The notes under the pieces are model-generated. The model was not told where the DNA came from and did not search any database. It saw nothing but the letters and a program-made list of their open reading frames with translations. Both the position numbers and the translations under genes were made by a program. This document shows, one piece after another, positions 47,881 through 58,630 of a DNA stretch of 64,000 nt (the first letter of the stretch is position 1; every line of letters starts with the position of its first letter). This DNA is from Elymus sibiricus (Eukaryota > Streptophyta > Magnoliopsida > Poales > Poaceae), in the NCBI GenBank assembly GCA_039707655.1, contig CM077665.1:440261531-440325530 (forward strand). Direction: 5' to 3'.

Positions 47881-49279
47881 CACCGGAAAAAGCAATTCTC
47901 CAGACCCCAAAATGCATCCTAGATTTTTGGAGAATTAGTTTAGAATATATGAAGAATTATGGAGCCGGAATAGGCCAGAGGGGACCCACCAGGGCCTCAC
48001 ACACCCTGGTCGCGCGCCCACCCCCTAGGGCATGCCATGTGGTTGTGTGGGGCCCTGGCAACTCATCTCCCGACGCCCCTTTGCTATAAATTCACATTTT
48101 ACCTAGAAAAAAATCACTGAAAATTCTCTAGAAATTCCGCTGTCGTCTATGCGGAACTTGGGTAGAGCACTTTTACGCTCCAGCAGAGCAATTCCGCCGA
48201 GGAAACTTACCTCCTAAAGGGGGAAATTGAAGCCATCATCATCACCAACACTCCGTTCATCATGGGGATCATCATATTCATCAATATCTTCATTAGAACC
48301 ATCTCATCTCGAAACCCTAGTTCTTCCTTTGTATTCAATCTTTGTATCAAACCTCAGATTAGTACCGTGGAGTACTTGTAGGTGTTGATTACATCTTGTA
48401 GTTGATGCTTAGTGGTTTTATTAGTGTAATATTGTTATGTTTAGATTGCTAATCATATATTTATACCCACTAATCATGGTCCATATGATGATTTGTGAGT
48501 AGGTCCATTAGTTCTTGAAAACATGAGAGAAGTCTTCTTGCTAGTAATCGTGTGAACTTGATTATCGTTCAATGTTTTGATTATATGTTGTGTTGCTCTT
48601 CCTCTAGTGGTGTTATGTGAACGATTGCATGACACTTCACCATCTTTAGGCCTAGGGGAAGACATTGTCGAATTAGTTTGTAGATGATGGGCTGCGGGAG
48701 TGATAGAAATCCAAATCCTAGTTTGTGAATTATTCCCTAAGGGGTTGTTTTGGATCCAACTGTTTAATGTCATGGTTAGATTTATCTTAATTACTTCTCT
48801 TGTAGTTGCGGAGGCTTGCATGGAGGGTCTAATCATGAACGGTAACAATTTGTTCAAGTTAGTACATTACCTTAGCTCCATCCTCATCCAACGTATTTGT
48901 TCAAGTTAGTACATTACCTTAGCTCCATCCCACCAACATAACAATTATCAAAGCCATGAACGGTAACTTAATGAATCATGGTGAAAGTAACATGGTGAGA
49001 TTCTCATGTGTCATCAAGAGTGTTTTAGTCACTATAAGAAACACATTTGACTTGTCCTTAGCCCAGTTAAGGATTGGGTCACTTGTTGCACCAATTTACT
49101 TTTGTTACTTGTTACTTGGTTATGAAATATCTTTCTATCAAACTATCTTACAACACTTGAAGTGAAACCTTGTTGAAAACTACTTGTCAATTCCTTCTGC
49201 TCTCCGTTGGGTTCAACACTCTTACATATCGAAAGGACTCTGATTTATTCCCTAGTACTTGTGTCTCAAGACTCTTTTC
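47880..49279 (+). repeat. Probable 5' LTR of Athila-like element G
   Basis: The right end is set by a decayed primer site at 49280. The left boundary is approximate. It has a GC-rich promoter-like block (GGGGACCCACCAGGGCC near 47980), a TGCTATAAATTC TATA-like motif near 48082, and the CATCATGGGGATCATC region typical of Athila-group LTRs of Triticeae. A local duplication of TTTGTTCAAGTTAGTACATT occurs near 48849 and 48897. Confidence 0.55.
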
Positions 49280-49298
49280 TGGCATTGTTGCTAGGGAG
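49280..49298 (+). other. Decayed primer-binding site of element G
   Basis: TGGCATTGTTGCTAGGGAG matches 14 of 19 bases of the tRNA-Asp complement TGGCGCCGTTGCCGGGGAG used by Athila elements. The changes are mostly C/G to T/A. Confidence 0.65.
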
Positions 49299-49360
49299 TG
49301 TATCGCTCTTGGGAAGGAAACGTTTATCGTACGTGCTGATTTTTATTCTTGTTTGTTACT

Positions 49361-50400
49361 ATGGAAAATAATCATTTGAGAGGCTTGTTCGGGGTGACCA
49401 CTCCATGTGCTGAAGTGGTTAGGAAGGAACCGCCACCTACTGAAAATATCTATTATGTATTTCCTCTTGGTATTTTGGAGCAGTTGCAAACTAACCACTA
49501 TGTAGAAGATGGAACGGTTCATCCTGATATGCACTTGCGTGTTATAGACGAAATATGTGGATTATTTCCCTTTATCATTGGAGGGAAATGCATTGTCATG
49601 GTTTAGGCTATTGGATGATCTGCATTCATGGGATTGGAAGCAGCTGAAATGTGCTTTCTGTAATAAAGTTTATCCAATGCATCTCGCTCATCATGATCGG
49701 AATTTTATCTACAATTTTTGGCCTCGTGATGGAGAAAGTATCAATCAAGCTTGGGGAGTCTTAAGGACTTAATGCTCAAATGCCCCAATCATGAGCTCTC
49801 AAGAGATATTATTGTTCATAAAGGCTTTCTCTTCGCAATAAGAGAATGCTTGATGCTTCTTCCGCTTGTTCTTTTACAAGTAGACAAATTGATTTTAAAT
49901 GGGGTCTTATTGAATGAATTAAACGCAATGCTGAATATTAGGAAGTGGAGAAAGGTAAAGAGTCAGGTATAAATTTTGAATATGATTTTGTTAAGTCTTT
50001 TGTTAAAACTGGTGCTTTTCGAGAGCTTAATGCAAAATATGGACTTGATTCTGAGATAGTTATCAATTTCTTGAAATCTTTTGCTTCACATGTTGATATC
50101 CCTAAGGAGAAATGGTTTAAATATCATGAACCCATTAAAGATATTTGTGAGGAACCTGTCATTCCTAATACTGAAATACAAGCTTATACTATTATTCTTG
50201 GTGTGCCTACTACTTATATTGAAAATCATTTTTTTCCTATTAGAATTAAAGAGCATTCTAGGGAAACAACTTGGGTTAATAAAAGTCATAATAAGGTACA
50301 TAAGCATACTGAGCAAATTGAACTAGAACCTTCAATAGCCATGGTTAAAGATGTTTTCGTTCAAAATGTTGATGGGCATGTTTTTAATTTCTATGAGTAA
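49361..50400 (+). pseudogene. gag of Athila-like element G
   Basis: It begins MENNHLRGLFGVTTP and continues VEDGTVHPDMHLRVIDEIC. Reading then needs frame changes near 49580 (to LSWFRLLDDLHSWDWKQLK) and 49755 (to LKDLMLKCPNHELSRDIIV). From 49945 a longer frame runs to 50400 with FVKSFVKTGAFRELNAKYG. Order and wording match the Gag of Athila-group elements of wheat and barley. At least three frame breaks make it non-functional. Confidence 0.8.
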
Positions 50401-50459
50401 GCATCTAATATTGCTAAAAATAAAAAAAATGATAAAATAAAGAAGTTAGAATTGTTGGC

Positions 50460-50795
50460 ATGCTCGTGGTTTCAGTTAAGATCGGTGATCATCATTATCA
50501 TGGTTTATGTGATATGGTTGCTAGTATAAGTGTCATTCCATTCTCTCTCTGTCAAGAAGTAAGGCATGATATTTCACCTACTGAGATAGAAGAGATTGAT
50601 GTTACTATTAATCTTGCAAATAGGGAAACTATAATATCTGTTGGGATTGTTAGAGACGTTGAAGTTCTTTGTGGTAAGATCAAATACCCTACTAATTTCT
50701 TAGTACTTGGATATGCACAAGATATTTTTTGTTCGATAATATTTGGTAAATCCTTCTTGAATATTGTTAGTGTTGTTATAGAGTGCAATAAGTAA
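50460..50795 (+). pseudogene. Aspartic protease of Athila-like element G
   Basis: The piece reads IGDHHYHGLCDMVASISVIP and later YPTNFLVLGYAQDI and IIFGKSFLNIV. In the family the active site is C-D-L-G-A-S; here the Gly is Val (CDMVAS), which would destroy the active-site turn. Its position between gag and RT fits the usual order. Confidence 0.8.
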
Positions 50796-51150
50796 AAAAA
50801 AGCTAAAGTTAACTTTGGCGATGAATCTCATGAATTTAATTTTTCTAGGTTCATCAAACAACATCATGCTAAAGATTTACCTCATTAGATTTAATTGTTA
50901 GTCTTGCTTCTATTGATGTACCTCCGACTGGTCCTTTGAAGCAATACTTATTAGAACTAAGAATGATATGAATGTGTAAGAAAGAAAACAAATAGATGAT
51001 ATCTTCTTTAGACATGAACCTATTCTATAACATAACTTGCCTGTTGAAATTTTCGAAGATCCTCCACCCCTAAGGGTGATCGTGTGTTTGAATTAAAGAA
51101 ACTCCCTAATACATTGAAATATTGTTATCTAGAAGAAAAAATATCTCGTT

Positions 51151-51930
51151 ATGATCAATTCTAACCTTTCAGTGCACGAAGAGAAAAGATTGTTGAGTAC
51201 TCTAAGAAAACATCGTGTTGCACTTGAATATACTATGGATGATCTCAAGGGCATCATGCCAGTTATGTGTCAACACAAAATAAATATGGAGCGAGATGCT
51301 AAACCGGTTGTTGATCATCAATGTCACTTAAATCCAAAGATAAAGGAAGTGGTAAGAAATGAAATATTAAAGTTTATGGAAGCCTGTATAATTTTTCATA
51401 TCGCTGATAGTAGATGGGTAAGTATTTTTCATTATGTCCCTAAGAAAGGTGGCATTACCGTTGTTCCTAATGATAGAAATGAACTTATCCCGCAAAGAGT
51501 TGTAACTGGTTATAGGATGTTTATTTACTTTAGAAAATTAAATAAGGCTACTAGAAAAGATCATTACCCTTTGCCTTTTATTGATCAAATTTTAGACAGG
51601 TTATCTAAGAAAACACATTTTTGCTTTCTAGATGGTTATTCTGATTTTCCTCAAATACATATTCATTCTGGGGATCAAGAGAAAATTACATTTACTTGTC
51701 CTTTTGGAACTTTTGCCTATAGACTTATGCCTTTTGGTTTATGCATTACACCAGCTACATTTCAAAGATGCATGACTGTTTTATTTAATTACTTATGTGA
51801 AAAAATGTTGAAGTTTTCATGGACGGTTTTTTCGTCTATGGGATCTCTTTTGATGACTCCTTCCACAATCTTAACATTTTTTTGCAGAGGCGAGGAAACC
51901 AGTATTGCCTTTAACTCGGAGAAGTGACAC
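51151..51930 (+). pseudogene. Reverse transcriptase of Athila-like element G
   Basis: The open stretch has LVHEEKRLL-like NLSVHEEKRLLSTLRKH, MCQHKINMERDAKPV, YFRKLNKATRKDHYPLPFID and AYRLMPFGLCITPATFQRCM. Just after this a one-base shift breaks the frame, and in the corrected frame the active site reads VFMDGFFVYG, so the second catalytic Asp is Gly. Two independent lesions thus disable the same motif. Confidence 0.85.
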
Positions 51931-52510
51931 TTGATGGGAAACGAAGGTATAGTCCTTTTTCATAAAATTTCTGAAAGAGACATTGAAGTAGACAAGGCTA
52001 AGGTGGATGCCATTGAGAAATGTCATGTCCTAAAGACATCAAAGGTATAAGAAGTTTTCTTGGTCATGCCAATTTTTATAGAAGGTTCATTAAGGCCTTC
52101 TCTAAAATTTCTAGGCCTCTTATTAATCTTCTATGAAAATATGTGCCATTTGTTTTTTATGATGATTGTGTAAACGCCTTTGAAATTCTTAAGAAAGCTT
52201 TAAGTTACACTCCTATTGTTCAACCACCTGACTGGAATTTGGCTTTTGAAATTACGTGTGATGCTAGTGATTATGATGTAGGGGTTGTCCTTGTTCATAG
52301 AGTTGATAAGAAATTGAATGTTGTTCATTATCCCAGTAAGACCTTGAACCATGCCCAGGAAAATTATACTACTACCGAGAAATTTCTAGTAGTTGTTTTT
52401 GCTTGTGATAAGTTTAGACCTTACATTGTTGATTCTAAAGTAACTATTCACACTAATCATGGTGCTATGAAATATATTATAGATAAGAAAGATGTTAAGC
52501 CTAGGTTGAT
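51931..52510 (+). pseudogene. RT connection and RNase H of element G, cut by MITE H
   Basis: After stops and frameshifts the sequence reads [24 protein letters not shown] codons. Then come FEITCDASDYDVGVVLVHRV (RNase H Asp), TTEKFLVVVFACDKFRPYI and HTNHGAMKYIIDKKDVKPR. It ends LIR at the insertion of H, and the next residues (WVLLLQEF) continue at 56833. Confidence 0.85.
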
Positions 52511-52513
52511 TAG
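52511..52513. repeat. Candidate target duplication TAG of element H, left copy
   Basis: TAG precedes GGGCCAGTTC and recurs at 56830-56832 after GAACTGACCG. TA alone would fit equally well. Removing H with one TAG restores the Athila codons L-I-R-W-V. Confidence 0.7.
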
Positions 52514-52564
52514 GGGCCAGTTCTTTTGGGTGGCTTAAAAAAATATGTTGCCTCTGCCTAGCTT

Positions 52565-52573
52565 GAAAAAATA
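52565..52573. repeat. Target-site duplication of MULE I, left copy (GAAAAAATA)
   Basis: It matches AAAAAAATA at 56680-56688 in 8 of 9 bases. Nine base pairs is the Mutator-superfamily length. Confidence 0.8.
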
Positions 52574-52743
52574 GGGATTTCTATTCTTGTGCCCCTGGTT
52601 CCTTAGTTGTACTCATTCATCCCCACGCTCTTAACTTTTGCTCACTTTTCCCCACTCCCTTGTCCAAAATCCTCAGAAATGGTCACAACGGAGGATGCCG
52701 TCGGGTCAATGGTTTGACCGTTAACTCTGACATGTGGGGCCGC
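52574..52743 (+). repeat. Left terminal inverted repeat of MULE I
   Basis: It starts GGGATTTCTATTCTTGTGCC and ends TGTGGGGCCGC. The inner 60 bp (CACAACGGAGGATGCCGTCG onward) are nearly identical to the reverse of the right end. Confidence 0.85.
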
Positions 52744-52847
52744 ATTGGACCGTCTCGCCTGTTGTACCTGCCAAGTGGGGCCGCGTTGGACTGTGTCGCC
52801 CTCCTTTGACCATTCTAATGTGTGGGGCCGTGTTGGACTGTGTCGCC
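52733..52847 (+). repeat. Three direct repeats next to the left TIR of the MULE
   Basis: Units of TGTGGGGCCGNNTTGGACNG followed by TGTCGCC-like sequence at 52733, 52774 and 52820. Spacings are 41 and 46 bp. They could be subterminal binding sites. Confidence 0.6.
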
Positions 52848-52934
52848 CGTTGGACGGTGGCGCCGGTTGGACCGTTAGGCCGTGGTTTCGTTTGGGCCAT
52901 TGCATTAAACGCCCGCGTGCATGCGCTAATGCAC

Positions 52935-53210
52935 GCCGCCACGACAAGCCTGCTATGCATGCGCGACATGATCCAGCTAGCCTGCCTGCATGCGCCGATG
53001 CGCGCCGCCATGGACACAGCCTTCCCATGAGCCGCCACGGACGCAGCGACTGTCGCTGCTGCCGGTTCAATTCAGCATGGCAATTAAAGTCTAGGGCATA
53101 CCGATCGATGTGCGCCGCCACGATACAGAAACATGCTATGCATGCCACGTGATCCAGCTAGCCTGCCTGCATGCACTGATGCGCTCCGCCACGGACGCAG
53201 CGACGGTCAC
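52935..53210 (+). repeat. Tandem duplication (about 180 bp) in the MULE
   Basis: TGATCCAGCTAGCCTGCCTG followed by CATGC...GATGCGC.CCGCCA occurs at about 52968 and 53149, with similar upstream (GCTATGCATG) and downstream (CCACGGACGCAGCGAC) sequence. Confidence 0.75.
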
Positions 53211-53436
53211 TGTTGCTGGTTCCTCTCTTCTCGCATGCGTCTCTACCTTCCAGATGCCACAGACCGAGGCCATGGTGTAGTACTACGTGCGGGCTTCGCC
53301 CACCTTTTTTACGCACCCATATGTCACTCCCTCCATGTACAAAATCATGCAATTTTTTTTGAAGCATCAGCAAAAACAAAATAGTTCAGTTCCATACAAA
53401 AGCATGCAATATATATCCTACGTACTACCTAGTGCA

Positions 53437-53850
53437 CTATGCATCTTCGTCGTCGGAGATGGCCTGATCCGCCTGAGCCTGATCCGCCTTCGCTGGAGCC
53501 TGGTCCGCCTGCGCAGGAGCCTGGTCCGCCTGCGCCTCCTCCTACGCCGCCCGCACTGCCTCCATCTGCTGCTGACGAAAACGTCGGGCCTGCGCAGCTG
53601 ATTCCGAGCGGATGGAGTTGAGGATTGCCACCTGGTCGGGCCACAGATAGTAGACCAGCGGCGCCTCCTCCTCTGGCTCCTGCAGCGGCGCCTCCACCTC
53701 CGGCTCCTGCGGCTCCTCCTCCCCCATCTCCGACCCCTCCTCGAAATCCTCCTCCAGTTCCAGAGGTAGCCTCGCTTGCCTCTGGATTTGGAACTGCCGA
53801 AGAAGGAAGAGACGGTGTTCGATTGTGTAGTACTGGCGGCGTGGTGGCAT
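53437..53850 (-). pseudogene. MULE ORF 1: acidic, repeat-ending protein of unknown function, one amber codon
   Basis: ATG 53850 starts MPPRRQYYTIEHRLFLLRQF. An acidic Glu/Pro-rich part follows (EEDFEEGSEMGEEEPQEPEV), then PLVYYLWPDQVAILNSIRSE. A TAG at 53542-53544 (codon 103) ends the first frame. The same frame then stays open for ADQAPAQADQAPAKADQAQ repeats and SDDEDA before a stop at 53437, 138 codons in all. An open frame with sensible composition beyond the amber codon suggests it arose recently. I do not recognise the family. It resembles uncharacterised Triticeae proteins carried by mobile elements; it may be a captured gene. Confidence 0.55.
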
Positions 53851-55192
53851 GGCTGATGGGCTCGGAGAGGGGAGTGCTCGGCTGCCGGTGGAGAGAGGGA
53901 GTAGGCGGATGAGCTAGGGCTGGGGGACGCCGTCCGGCTTAAATAGCCGTCTATGGGTAAGGACGGGGAGCCGGAGTGGTGCCTCCTCCCTCGACAGTCA
54001 ACGCCTAGCGAAGGACCAACCATGGCTATTTTTTTGCGCGGACGAGTGGGCGAGCAGAACCAAGCTCTCGCGGATCGCCCAACGATCCAACGATGTAGAG
54101 TCGTCCATGTGATCCAACGGCGCGGAGCCTGCACGCAGCCTGCCCCTTGGAAATCCTTCTAGAAGACCATATCCGGTGGTTTTCGCTTGGCACTAGGGTA
54201 TGATCGGACGGCTGCAGTTCGACGTTAGGGTTTGTAGAGATGCTGCGGGGTTTTGTGTCGGTCAGCGGGGTTATGTTAGGTTTGACCAACTTTCAAATGA
54301 CCTTAACTAATTCAAAAAAAATCAAAAAAATATGAAACCTTCCCTGTTCGTCGTTTTATAAGACATAGTTACCCTAAAAAATATAAACCTGGTTTAGGGA
54401 CTTTTTTAAGAAAAACCTTCTTTTGAGATGAGCTACCGTTTCCAAGTTCAAATGAGCAGAACTAAATTCAAAAAAATGTAAAACCTGCTCACAATGCCTT
54501 TGCATGTGACATGGTTATGGCAAAAAATAAAAATCTTGGTTTATGGACATTTCCATGAAAACTCCTTCACACATACAAGATATCGCGTACGGGGTTGTAT
54601 AGAGTTCAAGAAGAGAGCGACAATGGGTTTATGTTTATGAAAAAATGAAAAAAATCACCAAAGCTCCATTTCAATGTGAGTAAGAAGGATCTGAACTTAT
54701 TTTTCATTTTTGAAATTTTGAACTGTCTTTATAATAATGGGTTTTGCAATGAAGGGTTAGGGTTAGGGTTTAGGAGTCTATTTTTGTTTTGTTTGCTGTT
54801 AGATCATTTCAACATAGGGTAACATGATCATTACAACTTAGGATCAACTTAGGCCTCTTCCAATGCAAAGGTGCTAAGTGCATTAAATAGCATCAACTTA
54901 GGCCTCTTTCAACATTTCGCTTATAATTCAAATGTTAGTTCAAATTCAAGTTTTACCTTAATTAAACATCAAATCACATCATATATCACATCACATCACC
55001 ATGCATTAGCTCTAATTAAACATTAATGCCGACCACAGAGGCCGGCGATAGTTCTAGGGCACCCTAGTTCATAGGTCTGCCATGCATTATACACAAGGCC
55101 AGTAGCAACTAATATAAAAACACAGAAACTCATATAAAATATAGACAATGCCGCCCGCCGGTGAAGCCGTTGCCATGTTTAGGAGCGTCGTC
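53851..55192. other. Non-coding middle of the MULE
   Basis: 53851-54300 is GC-rich with overlapping ORFs in all frames and no supported gene; 53900-53950 could be the promoter of MULE ORF 1. 54300-55080 is AT-rich with no coding signal and contains GGGTTAGGGTTAGGGTTTAGG near 54754, a short telomere-like run. Confidence 0.6.
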
Positions 55193-56215
55193 CTACTCGT
55201 CGTCGTCGCTGGTGAGGTCGACGTAGGGAGGCGGCTGCCAAAGGTGGGCTGGCGGCCCCTGCCAGGCCGGAGGCGCTTGCGGTGCCTGCAACACCTCCTC
55301 CCGTGGCTCCTGATCCGGTTCGGGTGACCGCGGCGGCGTGGGTGCCCACGGCTGGACAGCCAGCGCGTCTGCCATCTCCGACGCAGTGGCCGACCACCCC
55401 CACGTCTAGCCCACCAGCCGGGGGTTCCACGCCGCAAGGGGAGGCTCCTCTTCCACCTCCTCCTTCACCTCCTCCTTGACGGCGGCGGCCATCTCCAGCT
55501 CAGGGATGGCCACGTCGCCAGCCGCAGAGAGGACCATCGCCCTCTCCAGGTCCGCCCGTTGATGCTCGTCGTGCGTGCGCGTGGATTCCTCCATGACACG
55601 CCTAATGAGCTCGGCCTCCTCCTCCTCGGTCATCGGACGTGGTGGTGATGGGGACGGAGATGGTGTAGGGGTGAGGCCGCGGACACGCCTACGGCTGCGC
55701 ACTTGGGGCGGGCTAGCAGCACGTCGTCGCCCTAGGCTAGGTGGACGACCGGCAAAAAAAGACTGTCGCCACAGGTCGTGCTCGTCGTGGAGCCACGTAT
55801 CCCACAGCGGCGAGTTGACGCCGTACCTTGGGTCGTGGAGGAGATCTGAAGGCAGACGCGCGCGATGTCGGCCGATCTCCTCACGGCGGGCGCGGCCGCT
55901 CATCGGCACCAGGGGGATTGGCACCCGATCCACGGATAGGTGCCAGTTGTTGGGGAGTTGGGCATCTCCCCACGGCAATGGCGTGGGCACCTCCCAGTTC
56001 CTCTGGCATATTTCCGTGCCGACGTACGGGCGCGTGCGCTGCGGGGCGGCCGACGGGCCGATTGCAAATGCGGGCGGAGCTGGCGGAGCGGACAGAGCAG
56101 GTGGCGGCGATGGTGGTGGTGGTGGTGGGCTCCTAGAGCGACCGGAGCGGCGCCTACCAAAGGATGAGCCGGCCTCATGGCCGTGCTTCCCCTTCCCGGA
56201 CCACGGCTAGGTCAT
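55193..56215 (-). pseudogene. MULE ORF 2: 340-codon protein of unknown function with two amber codons
   Basis: ATG 56215 opens a frame of 341 codons to 55193, interrupted by TAG at codon 3 and at 55406-55408 (codon 270). Composition is even throughout: a basic N-terminus (SFGRRRSGRSRSPPPP), QRTRPYVGTEICQRNWEVP, then PNNWHLSVDRVPIPLVP, RYGVNSPLWDTWLHDEHDLW, and an acidic segment EEEEAELIRRVMEESTRTHD that resembles a ubiquitin-interacting motif. It ends PPPYVDLTSDDDE. I recognise this layout from uncharacterised Triticeae proteins but know no function. Start and stop are inferred from the continuous frame. Both stops are TAG, as if from CAG. Confidence 0.6.
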
Positions 56216-56509
56216 GGCGACGGCGGCGGGCTAGGGTTTCTAGAAACTGCCTGGGTGGAGGGGGTAGGATTGGCTTTGGAAGCGGAAGCTACTGTGTGGA
56301 GTGTGGACTGGCCGGTCCACGGGTTTCCACTTTAAGAAGGACGACAACACGAAGGTGGGTGACTAACGACCAGGCCCCGCCACGCGTGCGCATTTACTTT
56401 GGGCGGTGGGGGTAGGTTGGACGCCGCCACGAGTCCCCGAGGCGACGGCCCGTTTGTCTGTTTTGCCCCAAGCGGACGTGGGCGTACGATTTGGAGTTGC
56501 CCTTACGAC

Positions 56510-56679
56510 GCGGCCCCACACGTCAGAGTTAACGGTCAAACCATTGACCCGACGGCATCCTCCGTTGTGACCTTTCGTGAGGTTTTTGGACAAGAGAGTG
56601 GGGAAAAGTGAGCAAATTGTAAGAGCGTGGGGATGGATGAGTACATCTAAGGAACGAGGGGCACAGATGTAAAAAACCC
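56510..56679 (-). repeat. Right terminal inverted repeat of MULE I
   Basis: Reverse complement of 52574-52743 with scattered substitutions. It ends AAAAAACCC. Confidence 0.85.
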
Positions 56680-56688
56680 AAAAAAATA
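56680..56688. repeat. Target-site duplication of MULE I, right copy (AAAAAAATA)
   Basis: Partner of 52565-52573, one mismatch. Confidence 0.8.
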
Positions 56689-56832
56689 AGCCACCCATCA
56701 AATTTCCCAAGACTTCTAAATTAGTTATCCCTTAACTAGTTTAGAAGCCTCGATGAATATAAGAGACGACTTATAGGAAACACTGGGGAGGAGGCGACTT
56801 ATTTTTTAAGCTGCCAATAGAACTGACCGTAG

Positions 56833-58160
56833 GTGGGTTCTTTTATTACAAGAGTTTTATTTGCTTATCGGTGATAGAAAGTGAGCTGAAAATCTTGTAG
56901 CTAATAATTTTCTAGGATGGAAATATTCTTGCTGACCCAATCCCTGTTAATGATAGTTTTCCTAATGATAAACTAGCTATTATAAATGCTTCCTCTCGTC
57001 TTAATTTTTGGTATGCTCATTATGCACATTACAATGTTGCTAAATATTTGCCACCTAACTTTACATACCAACAAAAGGGAAAAAATCTTCTTTGACTTAG
57101 ACATTACTTTTGGGATGGCCCACATTTATATAAAGGAGTAGATGGTATTATTAGGTGTTATATATTTGAGAATGAGCAAGAACGAATCTTGAGGAAGTGT
57201 CACTCTAGTCCATTTGGAGGACAACATGCTGGAGATAGAACAACACACAAGGTATTGCAGTATGGTTTTATTTTCCTACTCTCTTTAAAGATGCTCGTAA
57301 GTTTATCATTTCTTGTGATGTATGTCAAAGAGTTGAAATCCTAGTAGACGTCAGGAAATTCCTAGGAACTATTCACTTGTTATAGAACTATTTGATGTTT
57401 GGGGCTTTGATTATATGCGACCTTTTACTTCTTCACATGGTAACACTTATATTTTATTTGTTATTGATTATGTCACTAAGTGGGTAGAATCTATTCCAAC
57501 TAAAAGTGTTAATCACAATACTTCTATTAAAATACTTAAAGATGTTATCTTTCCAAGGTTTGAAGTCCCTAAAATATTTAATGACTGATGGTGGTTCTCA
57601 TTTTACTCATGGTGCTTTCAGAAAAGTTCTAGCTAACTATGATGTAAACCATAGAGTAGCATAACCTTATCATCCTCGGTTTAGTGAGCAAGTTGAATTA
57701 ACTAATAGAGAAATCAAATAAATCTTGCAAAAGACTGATAATAAATCTAGAAACAATTGATCTAAGAAACTAGATGATGCACTCTCGGCATATAGAATTA
57801 CTTATACAATCCTATGGGGATGTCCCCTTATAAAATGGTTTATAGAAAAGCGTTTCATTTACCTCTTGAGTTAGAACATAAAGCCTACTTGGCAATTAAA
57901 CATCTTAATTATGTCTCCAAACTTGCGCAAAAAAGAGGTTGTTTGATATGAGTTCTCTAGATGAATGGAGAACTGAAGCTTATGATAATGCCAAGATATT
58001 TAAATAAAAAGTTAAAAGATGGCCTTTTGTATAAGACTCGTTTTAGAAATTTTGCAGGCAAACTTCTTTCTACATGGGAGGGGGGGGACCCTACGGAAGA
58101 AATTTACCATTCTGGAGCTATCAAGATAAATAACCTACAAGGCGGTTAACGGGCAAAGAC
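56833..58160 (+). pseudogene. RNase H end and integrase of Athila-like element G
   Basis: It resumes the codons broken by H (WVLLLQEF). Pieces in several frames: GGQHAGDRTTHKVLQ and ISCDVCQRVE (zinc finger region), FDVWGFDYMRPFTSSHGNTY (first Asp), YVTKWVESIPTKSVNHNTS, MTDGGSHFTHGAFRK (second Asp), EQVELTNREIK (Glu) and the C-terminal RSGAIKINN-like HSGAIKINNLQGG. Many stops and frameshifts separate them. All three catalytic residues can be found in the pieces. This is one of the most decayed coding regions in the window. Confidence 0.8.
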
Positions 58161-58630
58161 TTAAAATTATATTGCAGGTATCCCATTACATAAGTTTGGG
58201 CATTATACAAGTAACTACACTAGAAGAATACATAGAAGAAACCTTCCAGAATACATAGAAGAAACCTTCCAGAACATTCCTGAATCCTAAAAAAGGGAAT
58301 AGGAGCATGGTACTATAAGTAAAACGACTCTAAGAATTCCAACAAATATATCTCATAGTGTTGGAATATTTATGATTTTTTTTAAAAAGAAGCAGCCGAG
58401 GAGGTGCCCAAGGGGCCCACATGCCCTGGTGTCACGCCCTATCGCCTAGGCACGCCACTTGGCCATGTGGAGGCTTCGTGCATCGCCCCGACTTTGTCTT
58501 TGCTATGATTGTTCCGCGCTGTAAAAATTCCGATAAAATCCCCAAGACTTTTCTTATCTACATATCATAACTTTTCCTCCTGTTTTCGTTTCGAGCTTGT
58601 TTATGCTAGGGTTTCGATATCTAGATCGAT
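58161..58630. other. LTR-like fragment after element G
   Basis: It holds a tandem repeat of AGAATACATAGAAGAAACCT (about 58223 and 58247). From about 58355 follows LTR-like sequence (GGGGCCCACATGCCCTGG) structured like the LTR of G but diverged. It may be G's 3' LTR or the LTR of a second, related element; I cannot tell. Confidence 0.4.

Larger units (their letters stand above)
52574..56679. mobile_element. Element I: Mutator-like element (MULE), non-autonomous
   Basis: 4106 bp with terminal inverted repeats of about 170 bp (52574-52743 and 56510-56679), highly similar to each other, flanked by a 9-bp duplication in element H. No MURA-type transposase motif is seen. It carries two minus-strand ORFs (53437-53850 and 55193-56215), which need not be transposition proteins. 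Confidence 0.85.
52514..56829. mobile_element. Element H: small inverted-repeat element (MITE-like, about 200 bp) split by a MULE
   Basis: The ends GGGCCAGTTCTTTTGG and the reverse of CCAATAGAACTGACCG form imperfect terminal inverted repeats that run on into GGCTTAAAAAAT on both sides. Without the MULE it is about 60 plus 141 bp and has no coding capacity. The 3-bp duplication suggests a PIF/Tourist-like origin, but TA versus TAG cannot be decided. Confidence 0.65.

Noticed and set aside
54750..54775. Interstitial telomere repeat
   Set aside because: Only about three GGGTTAG-type units, with imperfect register to the plant TTTAGGG repeat; too short to mean anything.
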